Below are positions 56,201 through 64,000 of a stretch of 64,000 nt of DNA, in pieces (within the stretch, counting starts at the first letter, position 1; every line of letters begins with the position of its first letter). This DNA is from Polaromonas sp. (lineage in GTDB: Bacteria > Pseudomonadota > Gammaproteobacteria > Burkholderiales > Burkholderiaceae_C). Where the stretch lies: contig NZ_JACPOF010000029.1 of the NCBI RefSeq assembly GCF_016185115.1, positions 400,222 through 464,221 on the forward strand, given 5' to 3'. The notes under the pieces were generated by a model. The model was not told the DNA's origin. It saw nothing but the letters and a program-made list of their open reading frames with translations, and searched no databases. Position numbers and translations under genes: made by a program.

Positions 56201-59200
56201 GCACTGCGCAGTCCTCATCCCCTGGTGGGCGCGGCGCTATTCCTGATCTGGGCTTCGGGCCCCATTGCGGCCTGGTGGGCGAGCCTGCCCATGCGTACAG
56301 CAAAAGGCAGGCGCATCGGGACAGAAGACCGCGCCTACCTGCTGGAACTGGCGCGCGACACCTGGCGCTTCTTCGAACGGGCGGTAACCGCACAGGACAA
56401 CCATCTGCCGCCTGACAACCTGCAGGTAGACCATGAGCCCACCATCGCGCACCGCACCTCGCCCACGAATATAGGGCTCTACCTTCTGTCCGTGGCGTGT
56501 GCGAGGCAGTTCGGATGGCTGACCACCGCGCAGCTCATCAAGCGCCTGCAGGCCACACTGGCAACCATCGACCGCATGCCGAAACAGGATGGCCACCTGC
56601 TGAACTGGTACCAGACCGAGACGCTGGAGGTTCTTCAACCCGCTTACGTATCTGCAGTAGACAGCGGCAACCTCGCCGGCCACCTGATCGCCGTGGCGGG
56701 CGCCTGCTACAGCCTGGCACGCAAGGCAGATTCGACGGCAGACGAAAAGAAGACGCTGAACCTGATTGCCGAACAGTGTGAACGCGTTGCCATGGCCATG
56801 GATTTTCGGGGCCTTTACAACCGCAAGCGCCACCTGTTTCACATCGGCCTGCGGGTGCATGAGCATGCGCTGGATGCCAGTTACTACGACCTGCTGGCCT
56901 CCGAGTCACGCCTGGGCAGTTTTCTGGCGATTGCCAAAGGTGACGTGCCGCGCCGCCACTGGATGGCGCTGGGTCGGGCCTTCCTGTCGGTCGGCGTTAC
57001 GCCCGGCCTCAAGTCCTGGTCGGGCTCCATGTTCGAATACCTCATGCCCTCGCTGGTCATGCAGGAACCAGACCAGGGCCTGCTTCGCATGTCGGGCCTG
57101 GCGGCTGTCGCCGAACAACAGGTTTACGGCCGCGACCATGACCTGCCCTGGGGGGTGTCCGAGTCGGCCTATTTTGCGCAGGACCATTCGCTGGCCTATC
57201 AGTACTCGCCTTTCGGCGTACCCCGCCTTGCGCTCAGGCGCACGCCGCTGTCAGAGCATGTGGTGGCACCCTATGCCACCGTCATGGCCACCATGTTCAT
57301 GCCACGTGAAGCCGTTGCCAACCTGCACAGACTTGAAAAACTCAAGGCCAGGGGTGAATACGGCTTCATGGATGCGGTGGACTTCACGGCCTCACGCCAG
57401 CCGCATGCAGAACCCTTCAGCGTGGTGCAGAACTACATGGCGCACCACCAGGGCATGTCGCTGGTGGCCCTGTGCAATGTGCTGTGTGGCCACGCGCCGC
57501 AGCGCTGGTTCTCGCGGATGCCGCTGGTACGTGCCTACGAGACCCTGCTGCATGAACGCTGCCCGCGCCAGATCATCAGCAGCGCCAACCCGCGCAGCCT
57601 TCCCGAGTACGCAGAAGATACCCCGCTCAACCCCTTCCAGTCGCGCAAGGTCAATCCGGTTGATGGCCAGTGGCAACCCACGCACCTGCTGTCGAACGGT
57701 CGTTACAGCGTGACACTGCGCGCCAATGGCGCGGGCCTGAGCCGCTGGAGCCAGCATCCCATCAGGCACAACATCAGCCGCTGGCGTGATGATTTGCTGC
57801 GCGACCAGTACGGCACCTTCATCTATGTACGGCCGGACGGCGCTGCCAGCCTGCATTCGCTGACGGCCCACCCGGCGCCACATCCACAATGGCAGTACAA
57901 GGCACGCTTCCTGGCCGACAGGGTGCAATTCAACACACGTGGCAAGGATCTTGAAACCTCGACTACCGTGCTCGTCAGCCCCGAAGATGACACCGAGATC
58001 CGCTCTGTAGTACTGCAGAACATGACGGATGAGCCCGTCATTCATGAAGTCATTTCATATTTTGAAGTGGTGCTGGCAGATGCGCGCGCCGACGAAGCAC
58101 ACCCCGCATTCTCAAACCTGTTTATTGAAAGCGCGTGGCACCCCGAATGGCGCGCCATGGTCATGTCGCGCCGCCCGCGTCTGCATGGTGAACCCGTTCT
58201 GTCAGCGGCGCATTTTCTTGCAGAAGCTGACGCGGACATCCTGTCCGTGGACTGCATCGCAGACCGCCGCACTTTTCTGGGTCGCAACCAGGAGCGCTCG
58301 CAACCCCAACCGGGCACCCAGCTCTGGAAGGGCGAGCACACCCCTGTCAATGGCCTTGACCCCGTGGCCTGCCTTCGGATACGCGTACGCATACCGGCTC
58401 GGGGCGTGGCACGCCTGGGTTTTGCCACTGCAGCCGCACAGGACAGGGATGACCTCGTCGCCCGTATCGACAAATACCTCCAGCCCATGCACGTGGAGCG
58501 CGCCACCCGCATGGCTGCAACGCTCGCGCAGGTCAGGCTGCGTGACCTCGGCATCAATGTGGAAGAAAACGCAGCGCTTCAGGATCTGACGACTGCCCTC
58601 CTTTACAGCAGCGCGCGCACGGCGCGTCACGCTGCGGCCCCCACACGACCTGACGCCGCACCGGTAGACCAGCGTCAGCTCTGGCGTTTCGGCATCTCCG
58701 GCGACAAGCCCATCGTGCTGGTACGCATACATTCCAGCGAAGGCCTGGCGCTGGTGCAGTCACTGTTACGCGCCCAGCCCTGGTGGAGCTTCGGTGGGCT
58801 GCCGACGGATGTCGTCGTTCTCAACAGCGAGGCAAACTCCTATCTCTCCCCACTGCAGCGGGAAATACTCGCCCGGCGCGACCGGCTGAACCAGAAGGTG
58901 CAGTACAGCTTTCCACCCAGCGACGCGGCCGGCTTCTATCTGCTGCGCGACCATGAGGTCACCGACTCGGAGAAGGCAGCGCTGGCGGCACATGCGCGTG
59001 TGATTTTTACTGCGGACGGCAGGCCTCTCGAAACCCAGGTGCAATCTCTACGCACTGTCTGGGGACGGCAGGCCAGCATTGCAGAGTCCTTCCCCGACGC
59101 AACCAGACCCGCAACCGGGGGGCCACTTCCTGCTGCTCCCCGCAACACACCCCGGGGGCTGTTTGATGCGGCAACCGGTGAGTTCCGTTTTGACATTCAC

Positions 59201-61564
59201 GCAGGGCAACGGCCACCGCGTCCCTGGGTCAATGTGATTGCCAATTCGTCATTTGGCTTCCAGGTGTCCGAAGCCGGCAACGGCTATACATGGGCCACCA
59301 ACAGCCGCCTGCACCAGGTCACGCCATGGAGCAACGACCCTGTCCAGGACCAGACGCATGAACACTTCCTGTTGCAGGACGTCGACTCCGGCCACCTGCT
59401 GCAACTGGTGCCTGTGTCCGATGTCTACACACCCGGCAGTTCCGGCACAGGCCACCGCGTTCGTCATGGCCAGGGCTATACGGTCTTTGAGTGCGAGCAC
59501 GAACACTTGAGCATGCAGACCACTTTTTTCGCCGACCGGACAGATGCCGTCAAACTGGTGCATGTACAGCTGCGCAACGGCGGAACTGAGGCACGCTCCT
59601 TGCGCGCACTGGCCATGGCTGAATGGCAGATGGGCGCTGTCCATGCAGAACGCCGCACGCTGCAGACCTGGAGCCCCGCTGGCCTGCCAGTGGTCATGGC
59701 GCAGCAGCGCGAAAGCCGGGCAGGATTTGGGGGTTCAACGGCCTTTCTTGCCCTGGCCGGCATGCGGGGCCTGGTGCAATGGACCTGCGATCGGGGCGAA
59801 TTTTTTGACCAGGCCGGAAGGCTGAGCCTGCCCAACACGCTGGGTCAACGCCACGGTGGCGGCCTCGATCCCTGCGGCGCTGTTGCCAGCAACTTCACCG
59901 TATCCGCAGGAGATGTCGTCAGCTTCAGCTTCATCCTGGGTCACGCGCCAGATGCCGCCCGGGCGGAAAAGCTCGCCACTGCCTGGCTCAGGCGCGACAT
60001 GCCCGAAGCGCTGGCGCACGCCAAAGGTTTCTGGAACGACCTGCTTGGCAACGTTCAGGTGCGTACGCCAGACCCGTTGTTTGATGCACTGGTCAACCGC
60101 TGGCTGCTCTACCAGACGCTGACATCACGGCTCTGGTCAAAGGCCGGCTTCTATCAGGCCGGTGGCGCGTTTGGCTTTCGCGACCAGTTGCAGGACAGTA
60201 TGGCTTTCGCCGTCGTGGCGCCCCAACGCCTGCGCGACCAGATTGTGCTCAACGCTTCGCGGCAGTTTGCCGAGGGCGATGTGCAGCACTGGTGGCATGC
60301 ACCGGGCGGCGAAGGCGTGCGCACGCACTTCAGCGATGATTTGCTATGGCTACCGTTCGCCTGCGCGCACTATGTCGATGTGACCGGCGATATCGCCATC
60401 CTTGATGAATCAGTGCCCTTTCTCGATGGTGCAACCATCCCGGAGGGCGCCGAAGACGCCTACTATGCACCGGCTATCAGCGACCAGTGGGCTTCGGTGT
60501 ACGAACATTGCGCCAGAACCATAGACCGCAGCCTGCCTGTCGGCCAACACGGCCTGCCACTCATGGGAACCGGCGACTGGAATGACGGCATGAACCGCGT
60601 GGGCCACGAAGGGCGCGGCGAATCCGTCTGGCTGGCCTGGTTCTTGTGCAGCGTGGTTCAGGGCTTCGCGCCCATAGCCGCAGCCCGGGGCGAGAACGAA
60701 CGTGCACAGAAATGGCTGGCTGCGCGCGAAGGCTGGATCAAAGCATTGCACAGCCATGGCTGGGACGGCGAATGGTTTCGCCGTGCCTTCTTCGACAACG
60801 GCGCGGCACTCGGATCATCTGCGAATGAAGAGTGCCAGATCGACCTGATCGCGCAAGCCTGGTCCGTGCTGTCTGGCGCATCAACCGACACATTCATCCA
60901 GCCGGCCATGCAGGCCATGAGCCGGCAGCTGATTGACGACAAAGCAGGCCTGCTGCATTTGCTGGCCCCGCCGCTCGAGAAATCTGCCAACAACCCCGGT
61001 TACATCCAGGCCTACCCGCCCGGCGTACGGGAGAACGGCGGCCAATACTCCCACGCCGCCGTCTGGGCCATGATGGCGCAGGCACAAACCGGTGATGCCG
61101 ACGCCGCATGGGAAAGCTTCAAGGCATTGAGCCCTGCCCACCGCACTGAGCACCCCGCCCGCGGCGCGGTGTATGAACTGGAGCCCTATGTCATGGCCGG
61201 AGACGTCTACGGTTCGGCACCGTATGTGGGGCGTGGCGGCTGGAGCTGGTACACCGGATCGGCAGCCTGGCTTTATCGCGCCGCACTGGAGAGCATCCTG
61301 GGCCTGCGCATGCGGCAAGGTGTGCTAACGCTTGCGCCGTGCGTGCCTTCCGGCTGGCCGTCGTTTGAAATAACGATCCGGCTGGAAGGCCGCGAAACCC
61401 TTGTCCGCTGGGAGCGTGAAGACAGCCAGGCGCCTGAAAGCTTCAAGCCGCATACGGTCATCGCTCCGGGTCAGACCCTCACACTGTCAGAACTGCCGGA
61501 CAAGGCATCTGTGCTGGTCACAGGAGTCGCTACGACGTCTTCCAAGGCAGGCGCAGGCACCTGA
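53255..61564 (+). CDS. ndvB: Cyclic beta-1,2-glucan synthase (NdvB/ChvB family)
   Basis: A giant inner-membrane enzyme of about 2769 residues that makes and cyclises beta-1,2-glucan. Order: N-terminal region (RAELFGAQRFEQHGRSL, about 30–45); GT84 transferase with LTLDSDTGLPP (DxD, about 657), EDHPHHAG (about 790) and RWTRGDWQLLP (about 806), flanked by membrane spans (about 415–475, 842–888 and 968–1012); a glycoamylase-like domain (about 1015–1480) with YMAHHQGMSL; and a GH94 phosphorylase-like part with GTGDWNDGMN at about 2437. The start is uncertain: GTG 53255 follows the small protein's stop; no ATG is near. The frame is intact throughout. Products are periplasmic osmoregulatory or host-interaction glucans. 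Confidence 0.9.
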   Translation: MANSTLDRLSTLSPYARKILGTGNRESEPLIRAELFGAQRFEQHGRSLAKAQAVKQKSGWRGSTSFFPRVHENIAALRLAYDYIATISHSGQYVTPAAEWLLDNFHLVEAQLQQIHEGVPRRYYAHLPKLAEKPLEGLPRVYGIAWAYVAHTDSVLDPVLFTAFLDAYQEVSELNLGELWAMPTTLRVVLLENLRRVADQIADGKAAREAAHAVWDTGTHLSEAQLDELLESMRQRGLERNFLTQLWQRMPDQPSDTSARLAHWTASHCANGLSLVAESQTAQVAANLTISNIINSLRLIGQVEWIDLIEPVSRSLRVLNQLPSFEMESEGTRQQITQSMEKIARDTGESELAVAQAVVSRARLADAESSGGEETAGYHLIGPGLEALVNTFGTHKPSRITRPAAKPSGTHAWRLAIYLTVLLTGTLLVLLAIARYPHGAADIHLMGPGSWKTWLALLLMTIPASEAVAALIHRIVAESTRVRSMPRLDFSAGIPAEHGALVVIPCMLTSVTAIRELTDRLRLHWLANLEDNAQFALLSDWPDAPQAGMPGDSALLKEALMQIRTLNDIYPVPEGNAPRFIVIHRTRVWCSTEGRWIGWERKRGKLESLVRFIATGEGSGHAAALDAATPPRKVAAGDFYFAEGMRLATGIRYILTLDSDTGLPPAALRELVSIAAHPLNAPHIDRTSRRVTGGYGILQPRVVTPLPEDEERSAFHAMFAGQCGIDPYSSGTSDLYQDLFGLGTFTGKGLLHVEAIHAVLDRRFASESVLSHDLLEGTIARCAYVSDVVLAEDHPHHAGVDASRLHRWTRGDWQLLPLMFNASAYGIDRLGIWKMLDNLRRSLVVPTSLALLAWVIFTGALPMSKTIAVVLATFLAGPLLGALAGLIPTRRGIVLRHFFHVGMTDLWRSFAATAWLFTQLFTRATLMLDAVLRSLWRLAISRKHLLQWTTAAQAQASAKYALKSFLREHALSMILCLVLAGLALRSPHPLVGAALFLIWASGPIAAWWASLPMRTAKGRRIGTEDRAYLLELARDTWRFFERAVTAQDNHLPPDNLQVDHEPTIAHRTSPTNIGLYLLSVACARQFGWLTTAQLIKRLQATLATIDRMPKQDGHLLNWYQTETLEVLQPAYVSAVDSGNLAGHLIAVAGACYSLARKADSTADEKKTLNLIAEQCERVAMAMDFRGLYNRKRHLFHIGLRVHEHALDASYYDLLASESRLGSFLAIAKGDVPRRHWMALGRAFLSVGVTPGLKSWSGSMFEYLMPSLVMQEPDQGLLRMSGLAAVAEQQVYGRDHDLPWGVSESAYFAQDHSLAYQYSPFGVPRLALRRTPLSEHVVAPYATVMATMFMPREAVANLHRLEKLKARGEYGFMDAVDFTASRQPHAEPFSVVQNYMAHHQGMSLVALCNVLCGHAPQRWFSRMPLVRAYETLLHERCPRQIISSANPRSLPEYAEDTPLNPFQSRKVNPVDGQWQPTHLLSNGRYSVTLRANGAGLSRWSQHPIRHNISRWRDDLLRDQYGTFIYVRPDGAASLHSLTAHPAPHPQWQYKARFLADRVQFNTRGKDLETSTTVLVSPEDDTEIRSVVLQNMTDEPVIHEVISYFEVVLADARADEAHPAFSNLFIESAWHPEWRAMVMSRRPRLHGEPVLSAAHFLAEADADILSVDCIADRRTFLGRNQERSQPQPGTQLWKGEHTPVNGLDPVACLRIRVRIPARGVARLGFATAAAQDRDDLVARIDKYLQPMHVERATRMAATLAQVRLRDLGINVEENAALQDLTTALLYSSARTARHAAAPTRPDAAPVDQRQLWRFGISGDKPIVLVRIHSSEGLALVQSLLRAQPWWSFGGLPTDVVVLNSEANSYLSPLQREILARRDRLNQKVQYSFPPSDAAGFYLLRDHEVTDSEKAALAAHARVIFTADGRPLETQVQSLRTVWGRQASIAESFPDATRPATGGPLPAAPRNTPRGLFDAATGEFRFDIHAGQRPPRPWVNVIANSSFGFQVSEAGNGYTWATNSRLHQVTPWSNDPVQDQTHEHFLLQDVDSGHLLQLVPVSDVYTPGSSGTGHRVRHGQGYTVFECEHEHLSMQTTFFADRTDAVKLVHVQLRNGGTEARSLRALAMAEWQMGAVHAERRTLQTWSPAGLPVVMAQQRESRAGFGGSTAFLALAGMRGLVQWTCDRGEFFDQAGRLSLPNTLGQRHGGGLDPCGAVASNFTVSAGDVVSFSFILGHAPDAARAEKLATAWLRRDMPEALAHAKGFWNDLLGNVQVRTPDPLFDALVNRWLLYQTLTSRLWSKAGFYQAGGAFGFRDQLQDSMAFAVVAPQRLRDQIVLNASRQFAEGDVQHWWHAPGGEGVRTHFSDDLLWLPFACAHYVDVTGDIAILDESVPFLDGATIPEGAEDAYYAPAISDQWASVYEHCARTIDRSLPVGQHGLPLMGTGDWNDGMNRVGHEGRGESVWLAWFLCSVVQGFAPIAAARGENERAQKWLAAREGWIKALHSHGWDGEWFRRAFFDNGAALGSSANEECQIDLIAQAWSVLSGASTDTFIQPAMQAMSRQLIDDKAGLLHLLAPPLEKSANNPGYIQAYPPGVRENGGQYSHAAVWAMMAQAQTGDADAAWESFKALSPAHRTEHPARGAVYELEPYVMAGDVYGSAPYVGRGGWSWYTGSAAWLYRAALESILGLRMRQGVLTLAPCVPSGWPSFEITIRLEGRETLVRWEREDSQAPESFKPHTVIAPGQTLTLSELPDKASVLVTGVATTSSKAGAGT

Positions 61565-61571
61565 GCACAGT

Positions 61572-62768
61572 TCATGCGTGGGCGAGAACTTCAGGAATAG
61601 CTGTAGCAGGCGGCGTGTTGCGGCTTCGGCCGCTGCGCACCAGACCGTCAATCATGACCATGCCAACACCGGGAATATCACCGCGCTGAACGCTGTCCAG
61701 AAGGTCCATGCCAGCCGTGTGCTGGGCTTTATCCAAAAATACAAAGTCTGCATCACGCCCGACTTCAATCAACCCGCAATTGAGCTTGCGAATCTTCGCC
61801 GTGTTGCCGGTTGCGAAACAGAAAACCAGCTCGGCAGGAATGTTGCCAAGGCTGGACAGCAAAGCGATCAGGCGCAGTATGCCCAGCGGCTGAACACCCG
61901 ACCCTGCCGGGCCATCGGTACCCAAAATCACGCGGTGCGGGCACTTCAGTTGCAGCGCCGCCTGCGCAGCAGCAATCGCCACCTTTTCATTGCCGTTGTG
62001 CACGATTTCAATCGCACGTGATGATTTTTCACACAGCTCGCACACATGCTGCTCGGACAGCGAGGTGTGGCCACCATTGATGTGGCCTATGACATCAGCA
62101 TCGGCCTCCAGCACCACGTCCTTGTCGATCAGGCCAGAGCCCGGAATCGACGGGCCGCCCGTATGTATGGTGCTCTGTATGCCGTACTTGCGTGCCCAGG
62201 CCACCATCTCTTTCGCCTCATAACCCGCCTTGACCGACCCAAGACCAACCTCACCGAGCAGGCCAACCCCGGCTTCAGCGAGTTCCCTGAAATCCTGCTC
62301 GACCATACCTTTTTCAATCACTGGCGCACCCGCCAGAACCTTCACCCCGCCCGGCCTGAAGTTGTCAAACGCACGCTGGGCAGTGATGGCCAGGGCTTTC
62401 AGTCCGACGATGTCCTTGGGACGGCCTGGCAGGTGAACTTCGCCTGCAGAAATCATGGTCGTCACACCGCCATGCATGGTCGAATCGATCCAGCCGATCT
62501 GGTTCTGGCGCGGGGACCAGTCACCAAACACCGGGTGCACATGGCTGTCAATCAACCCCGGGCAGACGCAGGTCTGATGTGCGTCGATCACCGTTTGTGC
62601 ATGTTCGACATCGCAGTCCTTGAGCTTGCCCACCGCCACAATCAGCCCGTCATTCACGACGATGGTGTCGGCATCGAGTATCGGTTTGTCGATATCGCCG
62701 GACAGCAACAGGCCGATGTTCCTGATCACGACTTTTCCGGACTTTCCGGTGGCTGTAGCTTCTGCCAT
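61572..62768 (-). CDS. Enamidase-like amidohydrolase
   Basis: A 398-residue metal-dependent hydrolase of the amidohydrolase superfamily. The beta-sandwich start (VVIRNIGLLLSGD) leads to the metal motif GLIDSHVHPVFGDWSPRQ, then THGGVT-like MHGGVTTMISAGEVH, GHINGGHTS and the final metal Asp in ILGTDGPAGSG. The pattern around HVHPVFGD and ISAGEVHLPGRPKD resembles enamidase, which opens the cyclic enamide 6-oxo-tetrahydronicotinate, as I recall the family. The other nicotinate-pathway genes are not in the window, so the true substrate may be a different cyclic amide. It lies 26 bp downstream of tetR. Confidence 0.72.
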   Translation of the reverse strand: MAEATATGKSGKVVIRNIGLLLSGDIDKPILDADTIVVNDGLIVAVGKLKDCDVEHAQTVIDAHQTCVCPGLIDSHVHPVFGDWSPRQNQIGWIDSTMHGGVTTMISAGEVHLPGRPKDIVGLKALAITAQRAFDNFRPGGVKVLAGAPVIEKGMVEQDFRELAEAGVGLLGEVGLGSVKAGYEAKEMVAWARKYGIQSTIHTGGPSIPGSGLIDKDVVLEADADVIGHINGGHTSLSEQHVCELCEKSSRAIEIVHNGNEKVAIAAAQAALQLKCPHRVILGTDGPAGSGVQPLGILRLIALLSSLGNIPAELVFCFATGNTAKIRKLNCGLIEVGRDADFVFLDKAQHTAGMDLLDSVQRGDIPGVGMVMIDGLVRSGRSRNTPPATAIPEVLAHA

Positions 62769-62794
62769 GGGCTGGTCTTTCTGTGGGTTGGTAT

Positions 62795-63499
62795 TTATGA
62801 GGGTTTCAGCATCACAGTGCGCTGCACCGTCATGATGATGAAGTCCTGCCAGTCGGCCATGGCCTGCGGCGCCTGCAGATCTTCACCCAGGAAGGCCGTG
62901 AGGGTGTGGCGGTTGGAGATATAAAAATAACCTGTCGCAGCAATGAGCAGATACACGTTGCGCGCCGAAACGTCATTGCGAAACACACCTTTTTTAACAC
63001 CACTTTCCAGCAGCTGGCTGATGATGGCGATAGCCGGGGACGAGTATTCACGCGCCCGCAGCGACTTTGAAATATGTTTGCCGCGATGCAGGTTTTCGGT
63101 ATTGAGCAGCGTGATGAATTCAGGATTTTTCGCGTAATACGACACCACGAAGCGGATCACGTCCTTGAGAGATTCCACGGGCTTTTCTATGTCCAGCGAC
63201 AGTTTGAGCTCTGCATCGTTCATTCGGCGGTACATGTCTTCCAGCACCTCGATGAACAGGCCTTCCTTGCTGCCAAAGTAGTAATAAATCATCCGGTCGA
63301 ACGATTTCGCCGATTTTGATATCTTTTCAACGCTGCCGCCGTCGTAACCGTAACGCGCAAAAACCCTGGTGGCGGCACGCAGGATGTTGTCGCGCGTGGT
63401 TTGTGCCGCCTGTTCACGCACGCCGGGCGCTTTGGCTGATTTGACCGTTGCGCGCCTGGGTGTAGCCGCTCGGGGCCTGGTCGTCTTTGCTGCGGTCAT
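62795..63499 (-). CDS. TetR family transcriptional regulator
   Basis: A 234-residue regulator. A basic N-terminal tail (TTRPRAATPRRATVKSAK) precedes the HTH: TRDNILRAATRVFARYGYDG … SVEKISKSAKSFDRMIYYYFGSKEGLF. The C-terminal helical ligand-binding domain ends at the gene for the amidohydrolase, with which it is probably co-transcribed and which it probably controls. ATG 63499 is preferred; an upstream ATG at 63529 would add ten residues. Confidence 0.88.
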   Translation of the reverse strand: MTAAKTTRPRAATPRRATVKSAKAPGVREQAAQTTRDNILRAATRVFARYGYDGGSVEKISKSAKSFDRMIYYYFGSKEGLFIEVLEDMYRRMNDAELKLSLDIEKPVESLKDVIRFVVSYYAKNPEFITLLNTENLHRGKHISKSLRAREYSSPAIAIISQLLESGVKKGVFRNDVSARNVYLLIAATGYFYISNRHTLTAFLGEDLQAPQAMADWQDFIIMTVQRTVMLKPS

Positions 63500-63564
63500 G
63501 GTGCCTGTTGGTGTATCCGGTGACAACATCCTACTTGAGGCCTGCTGTGTGGCGCATCAATCTT

Positions 63565-64000
63565 CTACTTCTCTGCAAAAGCACGCTCGACCACAAAGTC
63601 GCCAGGCTTGGACGTGGTGCCTTCCGTGAAGCCCCGCGTCTCCAGCATGTGCTTGAGGTCTTTGAGCATGTGCGGGCTGCCGCAAATCATCACGCGGTCA
63701 TTGGCGACATCAAGGTTGGGCAGCTTGAGGTCTTCAAACATCTTGCCGGACTCCATCAGGTCGGTCACCCGACCCATGTTACGGTAGGACTCGCGCGTCA
63801 CCGTCGGGTAATACAGCAGCTGCTTCTGGATCATCTCGCCCAGGAACTCATGCTTGGGCAGGTGGTCCAGCACCAGGTCGTGATAGGCCAGCTCGTCTGC
63901 CTGGCGCACGCCGTGGACCAGGATGACCTGCTCGAAGGCTTCATAGGTGGCCGGATCGCGGATCACGCTCATGAAGGGTGCCAGGCCCGTGCCGGTCGAC
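63565..64000 (-). CDS. fpr: Ferredoxin--NADP reductase, C-terminal part (partial at window end)
   Basis: The frame is open from the window edge; the first visible residues are STGTGLAPFMSVIRDP, the NADP-binding loop of bacterial Fpr. Then come VHGVRQADELAYHD, the CGSPHMLKDL motif and the C-terminal GDFVVERAFAEK. About 144 residues are visible and about 115 should lie beyond 64000. It moves electrons between NADPH and ferredoxin or flavodoxin in the cytoplasm. It is 65 bp upstream of tetR and may be a separate transcript. Confidence 0.93.
   Translation of the reverse strand, partial: STGTGLAPFMSVIRDPATYEAFEQVILVHGVRQADELAYHDLVLDHLPKHEFLGEMIQKQLLYYPTVTRESYRNMGRVTDLMESGKMFEDLKLPNLDVANDRVMICGSPHMLKDLKHMLETRGFTEGTTSKPGDFVVERAFAEK

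Overview
This window looks like a chromosomal segment of a betaproteobacterium of the order Burkholderiales, most likely family Comamonadaceae (Polaromonas/Rhodoferax-like). The basis is gene order (fab–rpoE–rse–mucD–lepA–lepB–rnc–era–recO–pdxJ–acpS–nagZ, and ppc divergent from hemCDXY), the GC-rich codon usage, and dispersed intergenic repeats of a kind I associate with that family. No taxonomic marker such as rRNA is present, so the assignment is an inference. No tRNA, rRNA, CRISPR array, phage or transposase gene was recognised.

1–12.2 kb (minus strand) is the accessory part: the proximal end of a surface-glycan locus. In transcription order it holds a MurJ/MviN-type flippase, an HpcH/HpaI-type aldolase, a small phosphoglycosyl transferase, both subunits of a split glycine decarboxylase (gcvPA, gcvPB), a glutamine-dependent asparagine-synthase-like enzyme, a GlnT-type glutamine synthetase homologue, a GT-B-like protein, a WbpG/PseA-type N-acetyl-sugar amidotransferase and a HisF2-type ammonia-channelling subunit cut by the window start. 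Several members handle glutamine, ammonia or glycine nitrogen. I propose that the locus makes an amidine- and amide-modified sugar, possibly an N-methyl-uronamide; this is the main novelty candidate.

12.4–23.3 kb holds lysS and a YgjP-type metalloprotease (plus strand), then a minus-strand housekeeping run: nagZ, acpS, pdxJ, recO, era, rnc, a DUF4845 protein, lepB and lepA. The gaps here carry repeats: three copies of a GC-rich element, one interrupted by a 100-bp palindromic MITE-like element, a 55-bp AT-rich palindrome and one copy of a second dispersed repeat. 23.3–23.8 kb is non-coding, with a candidate small RNA and DnaA-box-like direct repeats.

23.8–37.0 kb (minus strand) is the envelope-stress and fatty-acid block: yceD–rpmF–plsX–fabH–[sialidase-like–membrane protein]–fabD–fabG–acpP–fabF–hypothetical–rpoE–rseA–rseB–mucD. 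Two non-fab genes are inserted between fabH and fabD.

37.0–49.9 kb holds maf and an RsmI-like methyltransferase (plus); sppA, a Rieske protein, a phosphoglycolate-phosphatase-like HAD enzyme and rluC (minus); rne with a long leader and an Arg/Glu/Gly-rich tail (plus); and hemC–hemD–hemX–hemY (minus).

50–64 kb holds ppc, a small membrane protein and a giant cyclic beta-1,2-glucan synthase (ndvB-like) on the plus strand, then an enamidase-like amidohydrolase, its probable TetR regulator and a ferredoxin–NADP reductase (cut by the window end) on the minus strand.
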